A stretch of 64,000 bases of DNA. Origin: Meandrina meandrites. Taxonomy: Eukaryota > Cnidaria > Anthozoa > Scleractinia > Meandrinidae. The position numbers and the translations under genes were made by a program. The stretch is from positions 17,648,161-17,712,160 of the forward strand of contig OY855906.1 in NCBI GenBank assembly GCA_963693305.1. Reading direction: 5' to 3'. Below the pieces are notes generated by a model. That model was given only the letters and a program-made list of their open reading frames with translations. It was not told the DNA's origin and searched no databases. Below are positions 12,281-23,547 of the stretch, in pieces; the stretch's first letter is position 1, and each line of letters begins with the position of its first letter.

Positions 12281-13406
12281 AAGTCAGAGAGGCCTGCAAC
12301 TGCTGGCCCGCTTTAGACCTGTAAGGAACATCACAACAGAGAAGAAACTAATGTGGACATGATTAGAATTTACACCAAAAAATAGTATTGTGCTTCTCTG
12401 ATCTGCATAGTGATAATAGTAACTGCCACTTTAAGCGTACACAGCTGAAAATTCAGTGAACTTATTACCTGGACACATCTCTAAGAAAATGTATAATTGC
12501 CAAAGGAAATATTTTACAGTACAGTAACAATAATTATTTCGTGTTCACATGCAGGAACTTAAACCAAACAACCTTGAACAATGGAAACCTGTTTTTGTTT
12601 CAAGTATTTTTTAGTGTAAATCCACTTTTATTTACAATCAGTGATGAGTTAAAAAATCAAACTACATGTGCAGTGCAGAGTAAAAAACCATTCCTATACA
12701 GCTGTGGCTAAACGTTTATTCTTGAAATAACTCACATGTATGTTTCGTTTTGAGTTATGGCAATAAAATAAACTGCAAGGTATTAAACATGTATTGTTGT
12801 TTTGTTGGGGCTGGGTCAGTCCTTGGGAGTCATACGTAAATTATATCCCAGTTTACGGAAGCGGAAAATATCGTAAACGTTCTCAATAGGCCTTTTACGG
12901 TGTGCGTTAAGGAACTCTAGCGTATTATGTGGATGTTGACACAAACCTGCATTTATAATAATATTTAATTTATAATAGTCGGATTACCAAAAAGGAGACA
13001 TTGCCGAAGAATACTGAAAAATACAAAGCCGTCAACGGGCTTTTAAATACTGCCCATTTAAGATAGTTTAATAACGCGTAAAGATCCCCTTTCTGATCTT
13101 TTTTCAGTCGCCGTAAAATATCGTAAACGTTCTCTTTACGATTTTTTACAATGCGCGTAAAGATGCGTTTAAAGTCTACCTACGGAATCTTTACGCACTA
13201 TCGTTTTCAGTACGTAAAGACGTTCTTTACGAAAGTGTAAAGAGGTTCGTTAAGATGCGTAAAGAGGATCTTAACGCTTTCTTTACGGTATCGTTACGGA
13301 ATCGTAAATTTAAGATTTCATGCTGTGAATGCCAAACAAGTTCATGCTCTATAAACCACTTTGAAAAATGCATACAGATTCGCAACATGTCTTTTTTGTT
13401 TCTTAG

Positions 13407-13762
13407 ACATCAAGCACTGAGTCACATTTACAAGTTGAAATGCTATCTAGACTTTTGTCCCAAGTCGACAAGGAGATGGTGGAGGTGGCAAGAAGGGAGA
13501 CAAGTTCTGTTCTCAGACTGAGAAGTTATATTGGTATGAGCACTCTGAATTTTGCAGAAATCATCGAAGAAATGAAAACACTGTGTCCAACAGTGTTTGC
13601 ACTACTATCGCAGATGATCTTACTTGATCACAATCCAGGACAGAGGACTGCCCCGTTGGCACTTCTCTATGGCATTATCATGTTTCATAGATGCAAGGAA
13701 ATCGGAGCCGGATCCAAAGAGTCAATACTGTGTTGGTTACAGAAGGAGATGCAAGCCAGGAG
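13407..13762 (+). CDS. exon 3 (contains a 1-nt frameshift)
   Basis: Acceptor TTTCTTAG|ACATC, donor CAGGAG|GTACAT. Upstream of about 13701 the frame is open in phase 0 (TSSTESHLQVEMLSRLL...). After RCKE the family-like sequence VNTVLVTEGDASQE continues one frame over and ends exactly on a codon boundary, which fits exon 4. A single-base deletion near 13701-13703 therefore breaks the frame. It could be a real mutation or an assembly error. Confidence 0.6.
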
Positions 13763-14477
13763 GTACATTATTCTCCTCTCTGTACTAATAGCAATGAATA
13801 ATGAATAATTATTAATTATATTATAAACCAGAGTTTATTGTGAAACATTCTGGGTGGGGGAGGCAGAAAGGGGGGCTGTCTCCATGCTTGTCTGACAGTT
13901 GTATAAATAAATATATATAAGTGGCATAAAATTGTCATCACTCAATTTGGGTTTTCTTGTCACTACAATGGGTATTTTTATTATAATATTTTTATTTGCC
14001 AGTTTTTGGGCTGCGTTGCCTGTCAGAATGTTACCACGACAGGGCTTCATTACAAATTTCTTGGATGACCACTGGTAGTAGTCCTGTTTTTTTTTCTTTG
14101 TCTTGAGCAAAGGTGGACTCAAATTCTTGGAAACACCTTTTCCCATCATCTCTCTTTTATTTGTCCATAGAAGATTTGTGAACCTTTTAATCAGTTAATA
14201 TATATAGTTTTAATTCATTTTTGCAAAATTGTAACAACAGTATAATAAAGATGATTGTCTTCTTGTCTTTCAACAACAAGGGTAAGGGTACATAAAATCA
14301 AATCATTTGTTTTAAATTGGGTTGAAATGCTGCTTCCCTGAGAGGTATTTAAGGTCTCTTTTTAGACAGTATCGAAACAATCTTTTAATTTAAACAAAGG
14401 TACCGGTATATTTAGTGTCAATAATAATATTTAAAATGATTGTTATAAATAGTCTCTTTTTCTCTTACCCTTTTTAG

Positions 14478-15294
14478 CTTGTAGACCGGCTCCATAAATA
14501 TGGGTTTTGCCTCTCAAAAACCATGAAATATACCATCCAGGAAGAGATTGGAGATCATTTCCTAGATCGTGCAGTTGAAATGTTAAAGGAAGGCAGAAAA
14601 TTTGCATTTGTTCTGGACAACATAGACTGGGATGTTCGGGTCCATGACATGCGTTCTGAGAATCAGAACAAAAGTGTCCATGCCGTAGCCACAAGTATAG
14701 TGTTCAGCCGCGTCACTTCTGATCACTTATCTGATGATGGTCCCAAGAGAAATCTGGCCGATTGTGAGATGAAAGACCTGCTCACCATAACTGACGAGGA
14801 AAAGCGGTGTACACGAGAGCGCTGCAAAATATTCATAGCCAGAATATTGTGTGAGTCATTGTCAGCTTTTGAGTTTCTCAAAGAAGTCCTGCCACCTCAT
14901 ACACCTTGCCAATATCAAGAGCAGATGAGTTCAAAGTCTGTTGTAGTTCCCCTACCGGTACTAATGAAGGACGAAAAGAAATATGCAGATCTCGTTGATG
15001 TATTGGATCAGCTTGAGGCTTGGTTACGAGAATTGTACACAAAAGCTGGCTGGTGTGTTCCTATTGAAGAAGAACATTTCCCACCCGGTCCACCAATAGC
15101 TGCCCCTTCTAGACCAGATCAGCCATTATCACATGTGCCGCCAGTGGCAATGCCCGATGATCCTTTGGCAAATGTCAAAATACCTTGTTTTGGTGACCAA
15201 CTTACAAGAGTGAGGCTGGCTGGTGCCAAAGATTTGAGAGCTGGAAGCCGTACCCCGCAAGATAGATTTGATCACCAAAAGAAGCTTTCTGAAG
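14478..15294 (+). CDS. exon 4: core block of the DUF6589-like protein
   Basis: Acceptor CCTTTTTAG|CTTGTAGAC, donor CTGAAG|GTAAAC. It encodes about 272 residues, including LDNIDWDVRVHDMR, a histidine/alanine-rich continuation (NKSVHAVATSIVF), and near the end IPCFGDQLTRVRLAGAKDLRAG, which I recognise as recurrent in this cnidarian family. The aspartates in LDNID could be part of an RNase-H-like acidic site, but that is speculation. The last 12 residues look divergent, and the exon ends with one extra base that does not fit exon 5. Confidence 0.65.
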
Positions 15295-15777
15295 GTAAAC
15301 ACAATTAATGCTAAATTGGACGAGATTAGGCCAAAAAATCTCAAAAAAACTCCACAGCAATTCATTTAACAAGTTCTGATATTAAGGTCACAGGATTTTT
15401 TTAAATGATTCCTCTGTGTGGCTAAATATTTGATTGTCACCACTCTTGCATCAAAAAAATACAAACAAACAAAACGACGTCCCATCCACATCAGTTGGTG
15501 AAAGAGCCTGTAACATTTTCAAAAGTTTAAAATAAATAGAATCAGAAACTTTATACATTTTGTTTTCATTTTTTTAGGTTTAGAAAAATGGAAGATCTTG
15601 TTTACATTAAAGCATTTATACCTCTTGAAATACATTTACCTATCATTTTTAAAAATGAACTCTTTGAATTTAATTTTGGCTAGTCATCTGTCTGCTAAGT
15701 CCATAATGTAATCATCCCAATTTCCTGACTGTTAGTATTTTTATAAGCATTCCATGCTGATTGATTTTTTTTTTCAG

Positions 15778-16800
15778 CTTGTCTTCAAGAAGCTTTACAA
15801 GAACTCCGGAAGAGAAAACGGGACCCTGCGGTACTTTAGGGAGAAGCTCCAACGCAGAAATGTGACACAGGATGTCAAGCATTACGAAGATTGTGAGCAG
15901 CTTTTTATTAGTGTTGGCAGGAGCTTTACAATTGAGGCACTGATCCAGTTTTTCAATATGGAGAATAAAGATGGCCGTCCAACCAAAAACAGGCCCCCAT
16001 ATCATATCTTAGATGTGGGGGACCACAAAAGGCAGTATTTTCATTCTGTGTTGGACAAATTTATTGATCACTTTCTTTTACTGCCCAGCCCTGTTCCCAA
16101 CGGTGACGAGGATTTTAACCCTGAGGAGGATTTTGTTTCAAACTATTCTCTGTGCCTTCTTAAGTATTTTTTCATTCTTGTTGACTTCAAGGATGCAGTT
16201 AAAGAAGGAAATGGGGAGAGGCTTGCCACCCTTCACAAAGTCTTACTTCCCCATTTTAAGTCATTGCCTGGCTTTAATGCCTATGCAATAGAGATGCTAA
16301 TAAGTATTATTCAAAATGAGGTTTTTCTCAGTGATGCAGAAGCTCATAACTGTACATGGGCTTCCACTGCAAATTGGAAGGGTGGTGTAGGAAAGAACAT
16401 TGAGATTGATCTTTTTCAAGAAAATCGCAACAGAGATCTTAAGAAAGAAATCAAATCTATGGGTGCCAACAAGACGGATAAGGCAATCGATCGATCTAGT
16501 AGAGCGTCTGGGGGAGAAAGGCAAACTGTGGAGAACTTTGACAATCAGGTCAACAGAGGTATCCAAGCATCTTCCCACGGGCATCAATCTTCAGATGCAG
16601 ATGAAATGAAAGTGCTGGCAGACCTGAGAGTCCTAAAGCCATTTAACACAGTACCAGGTCGAAAGCATGACTCCTTTCAAGATATTATGGGTGACCCTTT
16701 GGCAACCCTTAACGAAGCCGAATTGGAGAAGTGGCTACGACGGCACAAGAGGAATCTGCTCCTGGATGCACCAATGTTTAATGATGAAGATGAGTCCTAA
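15778..16800 (+). CDS. exon 5: C-terminal block of the DUF6589-like protein
   Basis: Acceptor TTTTTTTTTCAG|CTTGTC. 340 codons to the stop at 16798-16800. Contains GTLRYFREKLQRRNV, ILDVGDHKRQYFHSVLDKF, NCTWASTANWKGGVGKNI, a basic GANKTDKAIDRSSRAS segment and a conserved-looking end (LKPFNTVPGRKHDSFQDI). The frame is phase 0 at the acceptor, so it cannot follow exon 4 directly without a frame change. A missed small exon or a second lesion is needed. Confidence 0.65.
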   Translation, partial: LVFKKLYKNSGRENGTLRYFREKLQRRNVTQDVKHYEDCEQLFISVGRSFTIEALIQFFNMENKDGRPTKNRPPYHILDVGDHKRQYFHSVLDKFIDHFLLLPSPVPNGDEDFNPEEDFVSNYSLCLLKYFFILVDFKDAVKEGNGERLATLHKVLLPHFKSLPGFNAYAIEMLISIIQNEVFLSDAEAHNCTWASTANWKGGVGKNIEIDLFQENRNRDLKKEIKSMGANKTDKAIDRSSRASGGERQTVENFDNQVNRGIQASSHGHQSSDADEMKVLADLRVLKPFNTVPGRKHDSFQDIMGDPLATLNEAELEKWLRRHKRNLLLDAPMFNDEDES

Positions 16801-17314
16801 ACTTTTGTGCCAGTTGTCTACAGCAACAGGGTCTACTGCCTTTAGAACAGTTGTCTTTCATATCGCCCAGCCTAGACAATCAAATAGATCCTAACAAAAA
16901 ATGCAATCAAACACAATCAAAGTTCAATAGCTTGTTTGGCCTTCCATTGGTTCAGCAATCAAACATAATCCAACAGCAACTTTTGGGTGAGTTCAATAAC
17001 TGAGTTCAGTTTCTGAAGTTATTTGACGTGATATGTTTTTTTTCTATCGGTCCAGTGTTTGATTCTGTCCAATAAAATAATCGTTCAATTTTCAAATGTT
17101 GGATTGTGTTGGATTGGCAACACATTTGGGTGAATTCAATTATGTTTAATTACCAAACCCAATCCAAATCAATTGAATGATTGGAGTCCGATGGATTGAG
17201 TTTGACTGTTGTTTGATTGACTTTGCTGGTATCTCAGAGTTGTAACAGAGCTACAGGTTAGAAAACCAGATTTGTGTTTTCCTTGGGAAATGGAAGTCTT
17301 TCCCAGAGCAAGGC
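16801..17314. repeat. 3' flank with CAATCAAA/TTTGATTG inverted repeats
   Basis: From about 16875 to 17222 the sequence is rich in CAATC/GATTG words and begins and ends with an 8-bp inverted pair (CAATCAAA ... TTTGATTG). This suggests a small AT-rich MITE. No target duplication is clear. No gene is seen. The tRNA-bearing repeat unit begins just downstream near 17315. Confidence 0.4.
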
Positions 17315-18067
17315 TACTAAAGGCTTGCCCGTTTTGATCAGAGATAGGTAAATTTCGATGTTAGGTAATAATTTTATAGCGGCTGCGCGCAGACGCCTTT
17401 GCGGAAATAGGAGACGTCTAGCGCAGCGCGGGCTCATTTTTCCAGTAAAAGACAAAAAAAAAAAAAAAAAAAAAAGGGAAACAGGAATTAAAGTACACTT
17501 TTAATTGAATTGAATTTTTTCACTCCTTTGTAGGAATTTATTAACATGATATTTGATGTAGTTGTTTGTTGTCAGCGGCTGGAAATCAAGTCATATAGAT
17601 AACAACTGAATACCTCTAGATCGAGCTATGATCTACAAGAAATGTGCTAATGGTTTCCAGGTTTTCTTATATGCAGCATTAGCTTTTTAGGGCGCACCCT
17701 AAATGTCTTCTCAGCTTGGTGGAAAACAACAGGTCAAGGCCATTCTCTCTAGACAGGAACTGTTAAGGTATTCAGTGCAGTAACAATAGCAATAATGATT
17801 GTGAGTAGATTACCCCATAAAGAATTCAACAACAGCTGAAAAAATAAAGCTCTGACAAGTTGAAAAAGTAATTACAGCGATCTAAACGAACTTTTAAAAA
17901 ACGTTGTACTCATCGTTAAATATATACTTTGTACTATTCCACCTGCAGATTAACGCATTTTGAGATCTTCATTGATCAGTCTTTCTTTTCTTCTCAATTC
18001 CTTTGTTTCTTTTATCGGTCTTATGATCAAGTAATGACTGGTTAAAACTACGCGATAATTCATGTAA

Positions 18068-18149
18068 GGTAGCGTGGCCGAGTGGTCTAAGGCGCTGGTT
18101 TAAGGCACCAGTCTCTTCGGAGGCGTGGGTTCGAGTCCCACCGCTGCTA
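18068..18149 (+). tRNA. tRNA-Leu (anticodon AAG)
   Basis: 82-nt type II tRNA: acceptor GGTAGCG, A box TGGCCGAGTGG, anticodon loop TTAAGGC (anticodon AAG, reads CUU/CUC), a long variable arm with a CUC-UUCG-GAG hairpin, and B box GGTTCGAGTCC. The 3' acceptor strand is CGCTGCT, making the terminal pair G-U. A T-run (TTTT) follows about 10 nt downstream. It matches animal cytosolic tRNA-Leu(AAG) closely. Confidence 0.9.
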
Positions 18150-18715
18150 AGGTTCGCTTTTGCAGTAATTGAATAAAAAATGTAAAACATTTCGGAATGA
18201 GGTGTCAGGGAATTAACGTAAAATAATAAGTTGATTTCTTTTATTCACAAAACTACATTTCTACGGGCATCTTGGCAATTTAAATATTAAAAAAATTTTA
18301 GTTTTGTTTCAGAACTATCTGGCTAGATAATTAGAAGTATCTATTTCATATAAAAGGGCCTCCAAAGAGATTAACACCGAAATAATTTGCACGAAGTGGT
18401 TTATCAAGATAGAATAAGACCATTAACTTAAAAATAACAATTTTTGAAGGGTCAAGGATATCGATAATCCGGGATCGATAGTTACGTCCTACTAAGATTA
18501 AGATGGATAACGAATCAAAGCTTCACCAGGAATGACTTTTGAACAAGGCTGAACTTTACAAGAAAGTCTTTTAGATATGTACTTTAAAAAGCGGTTTTGA
18601 GATTGAAACACTTTTCCTTCATGATTTCTTAAGTTTTATTGGACTGAAACAACAGCGGGAAAAATTCCTCATAATAAAAATAAACCTGGTTATAGGTATT
18701 TAGCAGTACATGACC

Positions 18716-18797
18716 GGTAGCGTGGCCGAGTGGTCTAAGGCGCTGGTTTTAGGCACCAGTCTCTTCGGAGGCGTGGGTTCAAATCCCACCGCTGCCA
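18716..18797 (+). tRNA. tRNA-Leu (anticodon TAG)
   Basis: Anticodon loop TTTAGGC gives anticodon TAG (reads CUA and, by wobble, CUG). The B box is GGTTCAAATCC, with A in place of the usual G. Acceptor strands pair fully. Confidence 0.9.
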
Positions 18798-19401
18798 CAG
18801 TCATCATTTTGTTGTGATTGCAAAAAATAATAGCAAACAGGAACTAGAACGTACTTAAACGGGCGAATACAACAGCTTCATTTTTTTACAGCGAAGGACC
18901 AAGATTTACCAGCCGTAACTGATCGCTCATCAGAAGTTTAAAGCAAAAGCTCACATTGACGAAGTTTAATTACTGGGAGCTTGACCGGGATCATAAGTAG
19001 CCAGGAAAGTATGCTCAGAGAGTTTTAACATGTGACACTCTTGTATGAACCTAAAAAATCCAGCCTGACACATTGTGTCCACCTAGAAACCCGACGATTT
19101 TTGGAAAGCTACCCTGCGAGCAGAGTCTTCTTCGATCTTCCTAGATTAAGATTCTGCTCGCAGGGTATGGAAAGCAGATTTCCATCCGAAAATAAGCCCC
19201 CCCCCCCCCCCCCCCCCCTCCGTGTATACACCCTCACCGAAATAAGTCCCATCTGAACGGAACTTTGAGCAAAATATAAACCGAGGGATTATTTTTGGAA
19301 TTTGACGGTAGGATTCTCAATAATTACATTGAGTTTTTGCGCTCTATTTTTAGTTTGAGATCGCTAACGTTTTTTGTTGTTGAGAGTATTTTGGCCGATT
19401 C

Positions 19402-19483
19402 GGTAGCGTGGCCGAGTGTTCTAAGGCGCTGGTTTAAGGCACCAGTCTCTTCGGAGGCGTGGGTTCGAATCCCACCGCTGCCA
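19402..19483 (+). tRNA. tRNA-Leu (anticodon AAG), D-loop variant
   Basis: Anticodon stem-loop intact. The D-loop reads GAGTGTTCTAAGG instead of GAGTGGTCTAAGG, replacing one of the conserved GG pair; the same change is found at 57402. Confidence 0.75.
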
Positions 19484-20209
19484 TGGTCATATTTTTGTGG
19501 TGCTTGTGATAACAAATAATTTACAGGGAACTGGAACTTGCTTGTTTTCGCGAATACAACCACTTCAATTTTTTTTTTACACGAAAGGTTCAAGTTTTAC
19601 CGCCTTAACTGATCACTCTTCAGAAATTTCAAACGATAGCTCACTATTTATGACCGGGAAAAGATTTAGGACCGGGAACTTGACCGGGGGGCATGAGTCA
19701 GAGAGTTTTACCATGTGGCAGTCCATTCTCGTCCCCATAGCCCTTTTCGCTTCTCTTAGCCGACTGGGGCCGTTTGATTGTCTGATTGGCTGTTTGAAAC
19801 AAAGAAATCCTGAGCGGAAGTAAAAACCGCCATGACTGTCCAACAGAGTCTTTAGAAACATCACGACTGCATACATGAAGAGCGGAAGTCCTAGAATCTA
19901 GGACTGGAAATCCTGTGTACCCAGAACTCTTCGTTTCTCGTGCCAAGGTCCCGCCGGCTAAGAGAAGCGAAAAGGGCTATGGGGACGAGAATGGTGGCAG
20001 TCTTCTATGCACCAAAAAAAACTAGCGGGGGTCACATTCTGTCCATCTAGAAACCCGACGAGTTTGGAAAGCAAATTTCCATCAGAAAATAAGCCCCCCT
20101 CCTCCCTCCGTATAAGCCGAAATAAGCCCACCTGAAAGGGACGTTGAGTAAACCCAGGCATTATTTTTGTAATTGTTCGTTCTGTTTTAGAACAACCTTG
20201 GCAGATCTG

Positions 20210-20290
20210 GTAGCGTGGCCGAGTGGTCTAAGGCGCTGGTTTAAGGCACCAGTCTCTTCGGAGGCGTGGGTTCAAATCCCACCGCTGCCA
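20210..20290 (+). tRNA. tRNA-Leu (anticodon AAG), 1-nt shorter
   Basis: 81 nt: one C is missing from the D-stem (TGGCGAGTGG for TGGCCGAGTGG). This affects the A box and the D-stem pairing. The remaining arms are intact (B box GGTTCAAATCC). It could be a pseudogene or a base-call error. Confidence 0.65.
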
Positions 20291-21744
20291 AATTTACTTT
20301 TTCTTTTGCTATTATTGCCTTAAAAATACAAAACTTAGATGTGTGAACTGTAATGCGAACAGTTATGGGTAAGCAGGGGTGGCGAGTGGCGATTTCTGGA
20401 CAACATGGGCTACGTTTGTTCATGGTGCTCGCCCTTTCTCCGTGCTCTGGGTTCTCCGGTAGCGTGCTCTATCGAGCTGTGTTTATACGAGGGAAACTGA
20501 TAAGCACAAAACAACCGAAAGACTAGCTCGAGGCGATAGCCTTGAGCAACTCTAGTTTCTCGAGTGCTTTGCAGACCTACAAAGTGAACCCATAACTCAA
20601 TAGTACAGTTTGCGACGTTTACCTGATTAGTTAATTGCTTATAGTTTATAAGTTAACATCAACACGTTAGAGTAAAAGAGGTCCTTTTTAGTGGTGTATT
20701 CTTTTAAATAGGTGGACATTTTCCTAACATATCTTAATATATCACCACGAAACCCTTTCTGAGGTGTATACACAGGTGTATACACAACAACTATGTAGAC
20801 ACGGACCCTACAACCTAAGAGGACACCTAAAAGCGGTTGTCCCACGATTTTCAACGTCATTTTTAAAGAACTCAATCCGGTACAGAGGTGCAGTCTTATG
20901 GAATTTTGTGTCATGCTATTTTAATAACGCTACCAACCACAAGCAGTTTTGCAAAAAAGCGAGAATAGACCCCATATTTAAAAAACTTAATCGATCCAGA
21001 CAACTCCGAAACACATGAGTGATTTTCAATTTTAAATCTTAATCTTATTAAAACATAATATCGTTTAATTTAGTTTATCACAATGTAATATTAAATCTTT
21101 CTTAGGTAGGTAGATAGTCACACGACCCCTCAAGCATGTATTTGCTTTAAAACAGATCGTGGTTAAATAAAGGTTTATTATTATTATTAGAAATGCAAAA
21201 AGGTCAAAGAATAGAAAACTGTTCTTTAAACGTCATTTCAAAATCGAATAGTGCCGTGTCCGTAAAACGATTTCGTAGCACTTCTTTAGTCTCGAACTGC
21301 ATGGGAAACTGTAGACCTGCTCCAAGTTTACAATTCATAAATATTGCGCCATGTTTGCAACTGGACTTGGTTCAGTCAAAGGGCGGATAACGCTATTCAC
21401 TCGCTGGGTGATAGCGTCACTCTCTGTGAGAAGAACCAGAACTGACGAAAGTCTAAAAGCATGAAGCTCTCCTACAGTGAGAGCCGGTCCAAAAGAAATT
21501 GCGTGATCGTTTAACATCCAAACGGGTCCGGGGCATGTTAATTCTCCCGGAAAATTTTTACTGTTTGCTAGCCACCCAATCCTTTCTTGCTCTAAATCCG
21601 TCTCTGAGATTGAAGAAATTTTAGCAAGGTAGATGTTCTTTCGTATCCTTTTTTAGTTCTCACTTGAAAGTGGCCGAATTTTTGGCTTTAGGCGGCGTTT
21701 TAGATTTTTTTCTAGATACCAAACTGAAAATAACAACATAAAGG
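20291..21744. other. gene-free tail of unit 1
   Basis: Holds a decayed SINE-like box region (near 20370), the conserved block AGACTGATAAGCAC-like near 20500, and a decayed MITE fragment near 21383. All are shared with 57480-58590. No gene is supported. Confidence 0.6.
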
Positions 21745-22096
21745 GAAAAAATCGAGTGTAGGTTTTTGTCGAGTGTCGAGGGTCGAGGGTAAAATGTCGA
21801 GGGTTCATTAAAAGATGTCGTCTGATTATCTATTATCTTTTTTGTTTATATTTTCATATTATTGTTTTATTTTTTCCGCAAGATTTCCCGCCTTTTTCGA
21901 TAAGATCTTACAGACTGAAATGAGCGGATGTTAGTTGGCGCGTTTCCTCTCACTTCAGCGATCGTATTTCACTTGCACTGTCACGTCTCACTTGCGCGTT
22001 TCTTAGTTGTACGTGGAACACGAAGTGGGAGTATTTCTGACAGTATTCTCCTGTCACAGTACAGTTTGTCGAGTTGTCTCATGTACGGTGTTAGAA

Positions 22097-22252
22097 ATGG
22101 AAAGCAAATTAGAACAGCTAGGATTTGAAGTATCATTTAATCCGCCAGGGGACGGGGATTGTTTTTATTCCTCGGCTGCAAAGGCGCTGGGAATTCCGTC
22201 GCAGACGCTGAAGAATGTAGTCTTCGACTACCTAAGGAATCACCAATTTGAC
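22097..22252 (+). CDS. OTU-like cysteine protease first exon (partial)
   Basis: 52 codons from the ATG at 22097 to a strong donor (TTTGAC|GTGAGT, phase 0). An in-frame upstream ATG lies at 22007. The residues PGDGDCFYSSAAKALGI match the OTU catalytic block (Asp19, Cys22 nucleophile). The catalytic histidine would lie in later exons, which are not visible in the element, so the gene is truncated here. OTU domains are deubiquitinase-type proteases and occur in several transposon families. Capture by a MULE versus an original element gene cannot be decided. Confidence 0.65.
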
Positions 22253-22585
22253 GTGAGTATTTATAGCTTACTCTGGTACGATAAAGATAAGTCTGTTTTG
22301 TCAAGTGACAGCGATCAGTTATAGAATATGAAGTTGTCGTATAAAGTATAAAGATGTTTTCTTCTTTTGTTAGCCAGCAATGCATGCGGTTGTTGATATT
22401 TCGAACGGATCAAGGGCACCCAACGGAATATTTCGGTAAAATATCTGTTCGGATGGAAGGTCGCCTAAGAATTTCGAAATTTTTTCCCAGCGACGCTCTA
22501 GACTTCTCAAATTTTTTCGGAAAACCATAAAGTTTCCCTAGAATTTTCGGAATTGATGTGCTCACTTTTATCATGTCCCATAATT

Positions 22586-22771
22586 GGCCGTTTTTATACT
22601 AGAGACGCGTTACCCGTCTGGACGAGGTTGGGCAAACATTTTGCAAACCGTCCGGTTATCCGTCTCTAGTATAAAGACGGGCGCAAGACGCGTTACCCGT
22701 CTGGATGAGCTACTTTTGGAAATCCGTCGTTCAGGACGCATTTCCAAAAGTAGCTCGTCTAGACAGGTAAC

Positions 22772-22802
<31 letters not shown>

Positions 22803-22877
22803 GATAACCGGACGATTTGCAAAATGTTTGCCGAAACTCGTCCAGACGGGTAACGCGTCTCTAGTATAAAAACGGCC
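22586..22877. mobile_element. 292-bp near-perfect palindrome (MITE)
   Basis: Symmetric about 22731.5. Ends GGCCGTTTTTATACTAG and its mirror, flanked by ATT on both sides (22583-22585, 22878-22880). The two strands give nearly identical 89-residue open frames (22584-22853 plus, 22610-22879 minus), a by-product of the symmetry and not a gene. Repeated GACGCGTTACCCGTCT words occur in both arms. Confidence 0.8.
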
Positions 22878-23547
22878 ATTTTCGGACGGTTTTGTTTGTT
22901 CTCTAAAATTTTCGTTTGGCTTAATTATTCCAAAAGCTGCTAAAAGTTTCGGTGAGCATTAGAGGTAATCAGGAATGTACGTGAACCTAATGAAAGATAA
23001 AGGCAATTGAGGTGATTGAGTTCAGCATTAGCCTACTTATCAGATTATTGGAGAAGTTATTTTTGTGGTCAGAGCATCTAAAACGATCAAATTATTCGGT
23101 TTTGACCGTAAAACTGATTCCTACGCCAACAACAATCCCTTGATCGTACTCGATCCTGTCGTATAATTTACACCCCCTAACGTTTTCGGATGAATAGGTT
23201 TAACGCCTATAATATTCGGATAAACATTTATATTGCCTAGTATTTTCGCGAAATTTCGATAGGCACACGTATAACGAAAAACTTCCCCTAAAATTTTCTA
23301 GTGAAAATATGGTCTCTCAGTGTCCTCGAACTTTCGACAAGATCCATCAGGATAGCTAAAACTTTCGGATGACTCAAAAAAGGACCCTAGAATTTTCGAA
23401 ACGACGAAAGTTCCCCTTAAATATCCGAACAGATTAATATTTTTTAGGGCATCTCCAAATTAACTAAAAAGCCTTCTAGAACATAGAGAAATCCATTTAC
23501 GACACTTCTGACGTCTTTGGAAAGATTCGGTCGTTGGGTGCCCCTGA

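Larger units (their letters stand above)
8050..13327. mobile_element. CACTA/CMC-like DNA element with TTTACG subterminal repeats (non-autonomous)
   Basis: The terminal inverted repeats start CACAGCATGAAA and end TTTCATGCTGTG, with similarity continuing to ATTTACG. AAT is present on both sides (8047-8049 and 13328-13330), a 3-bp duplication. Both ends are packed with short TTTACG/CGTAAA motifs: roughly 8060-8730 and 12830-13315. Dense subterminal repeats plus a 3-bp duplication plus CAC...GTG ends are the CMC (CACTA) pattern. No transposase is seen. The interior is AT-rich and contains nested inverted-repeat elements at 9814, 10764 and 11662. Assignment to CMC is inference; the boundaries are well supported. 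Confidence 0.7.
7785..13406 (+). other. intron 2 of the DUF6589-like gene, filled by transposable elements
   Basis: Donor GTAAAC and acceptor TTTCTTAG. Of 5.6 kb, 5.28 kb is the CMC-like element at 8050-13327 with its nested insertions. Outside that element only about 265 bp on the left and 80 bp on the right are original intron. Confidence 0.6.
7146..16800 (+). pseudogene. DUF6589-like cnidarian gene locus, five recognised exons, frame-broken
   Basis: Five exons with GT-AG borders can be read: 7146-7577, 7713-7784, 13407-13762, 14478-15294 and 15778-16800. The N-terminus is a ZAD-like C-x2-C...C-x2-C module. The body contains an LDNIDWDVRVHDMR block (exon 4) and a C-terminal TANWKGGVGKNI...GANKTDKA block (exon 5). 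I associate these with the DUF6589 family, which is abundant in cnidarians; the name is from memory. Two problems argue against an intact gene: a 1-nt deletion near 13702, and a phase mismatch between exons 4 and 5. A missed small exon could explain the second. The family may itself be transposase-derived; that is inference. Intron 2 is enlarged by a 5.3-kb DNA element. Confidence 0.65.
17315..21744. repeat. segmental-duplication unit 1 (tRNA-Leu bearing)
   Basis: Starts with AAAGGCTTGCCCGTTTTGAT, which recurs near 53795 and 61850. It contains four tRNA-Leu loci, a C20-type tract near 19199, a degenerate copy of the SINE region near 20370, and a tail (about 20990-21744) matching 57990-58590. 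The tail is interrupted at 21754 by the nested transposon stack and resumes at 31061-31254. Outside the tRNA genes no coding sequence is convincing. Confidence 0.75.

Noticed and set aside
22584..22879. Two nearly identical 89-residue ORFs on opposite strands
   Set aside because: They are the two readings of one near-perfect palindrome, so symmetry and not coding explains them.
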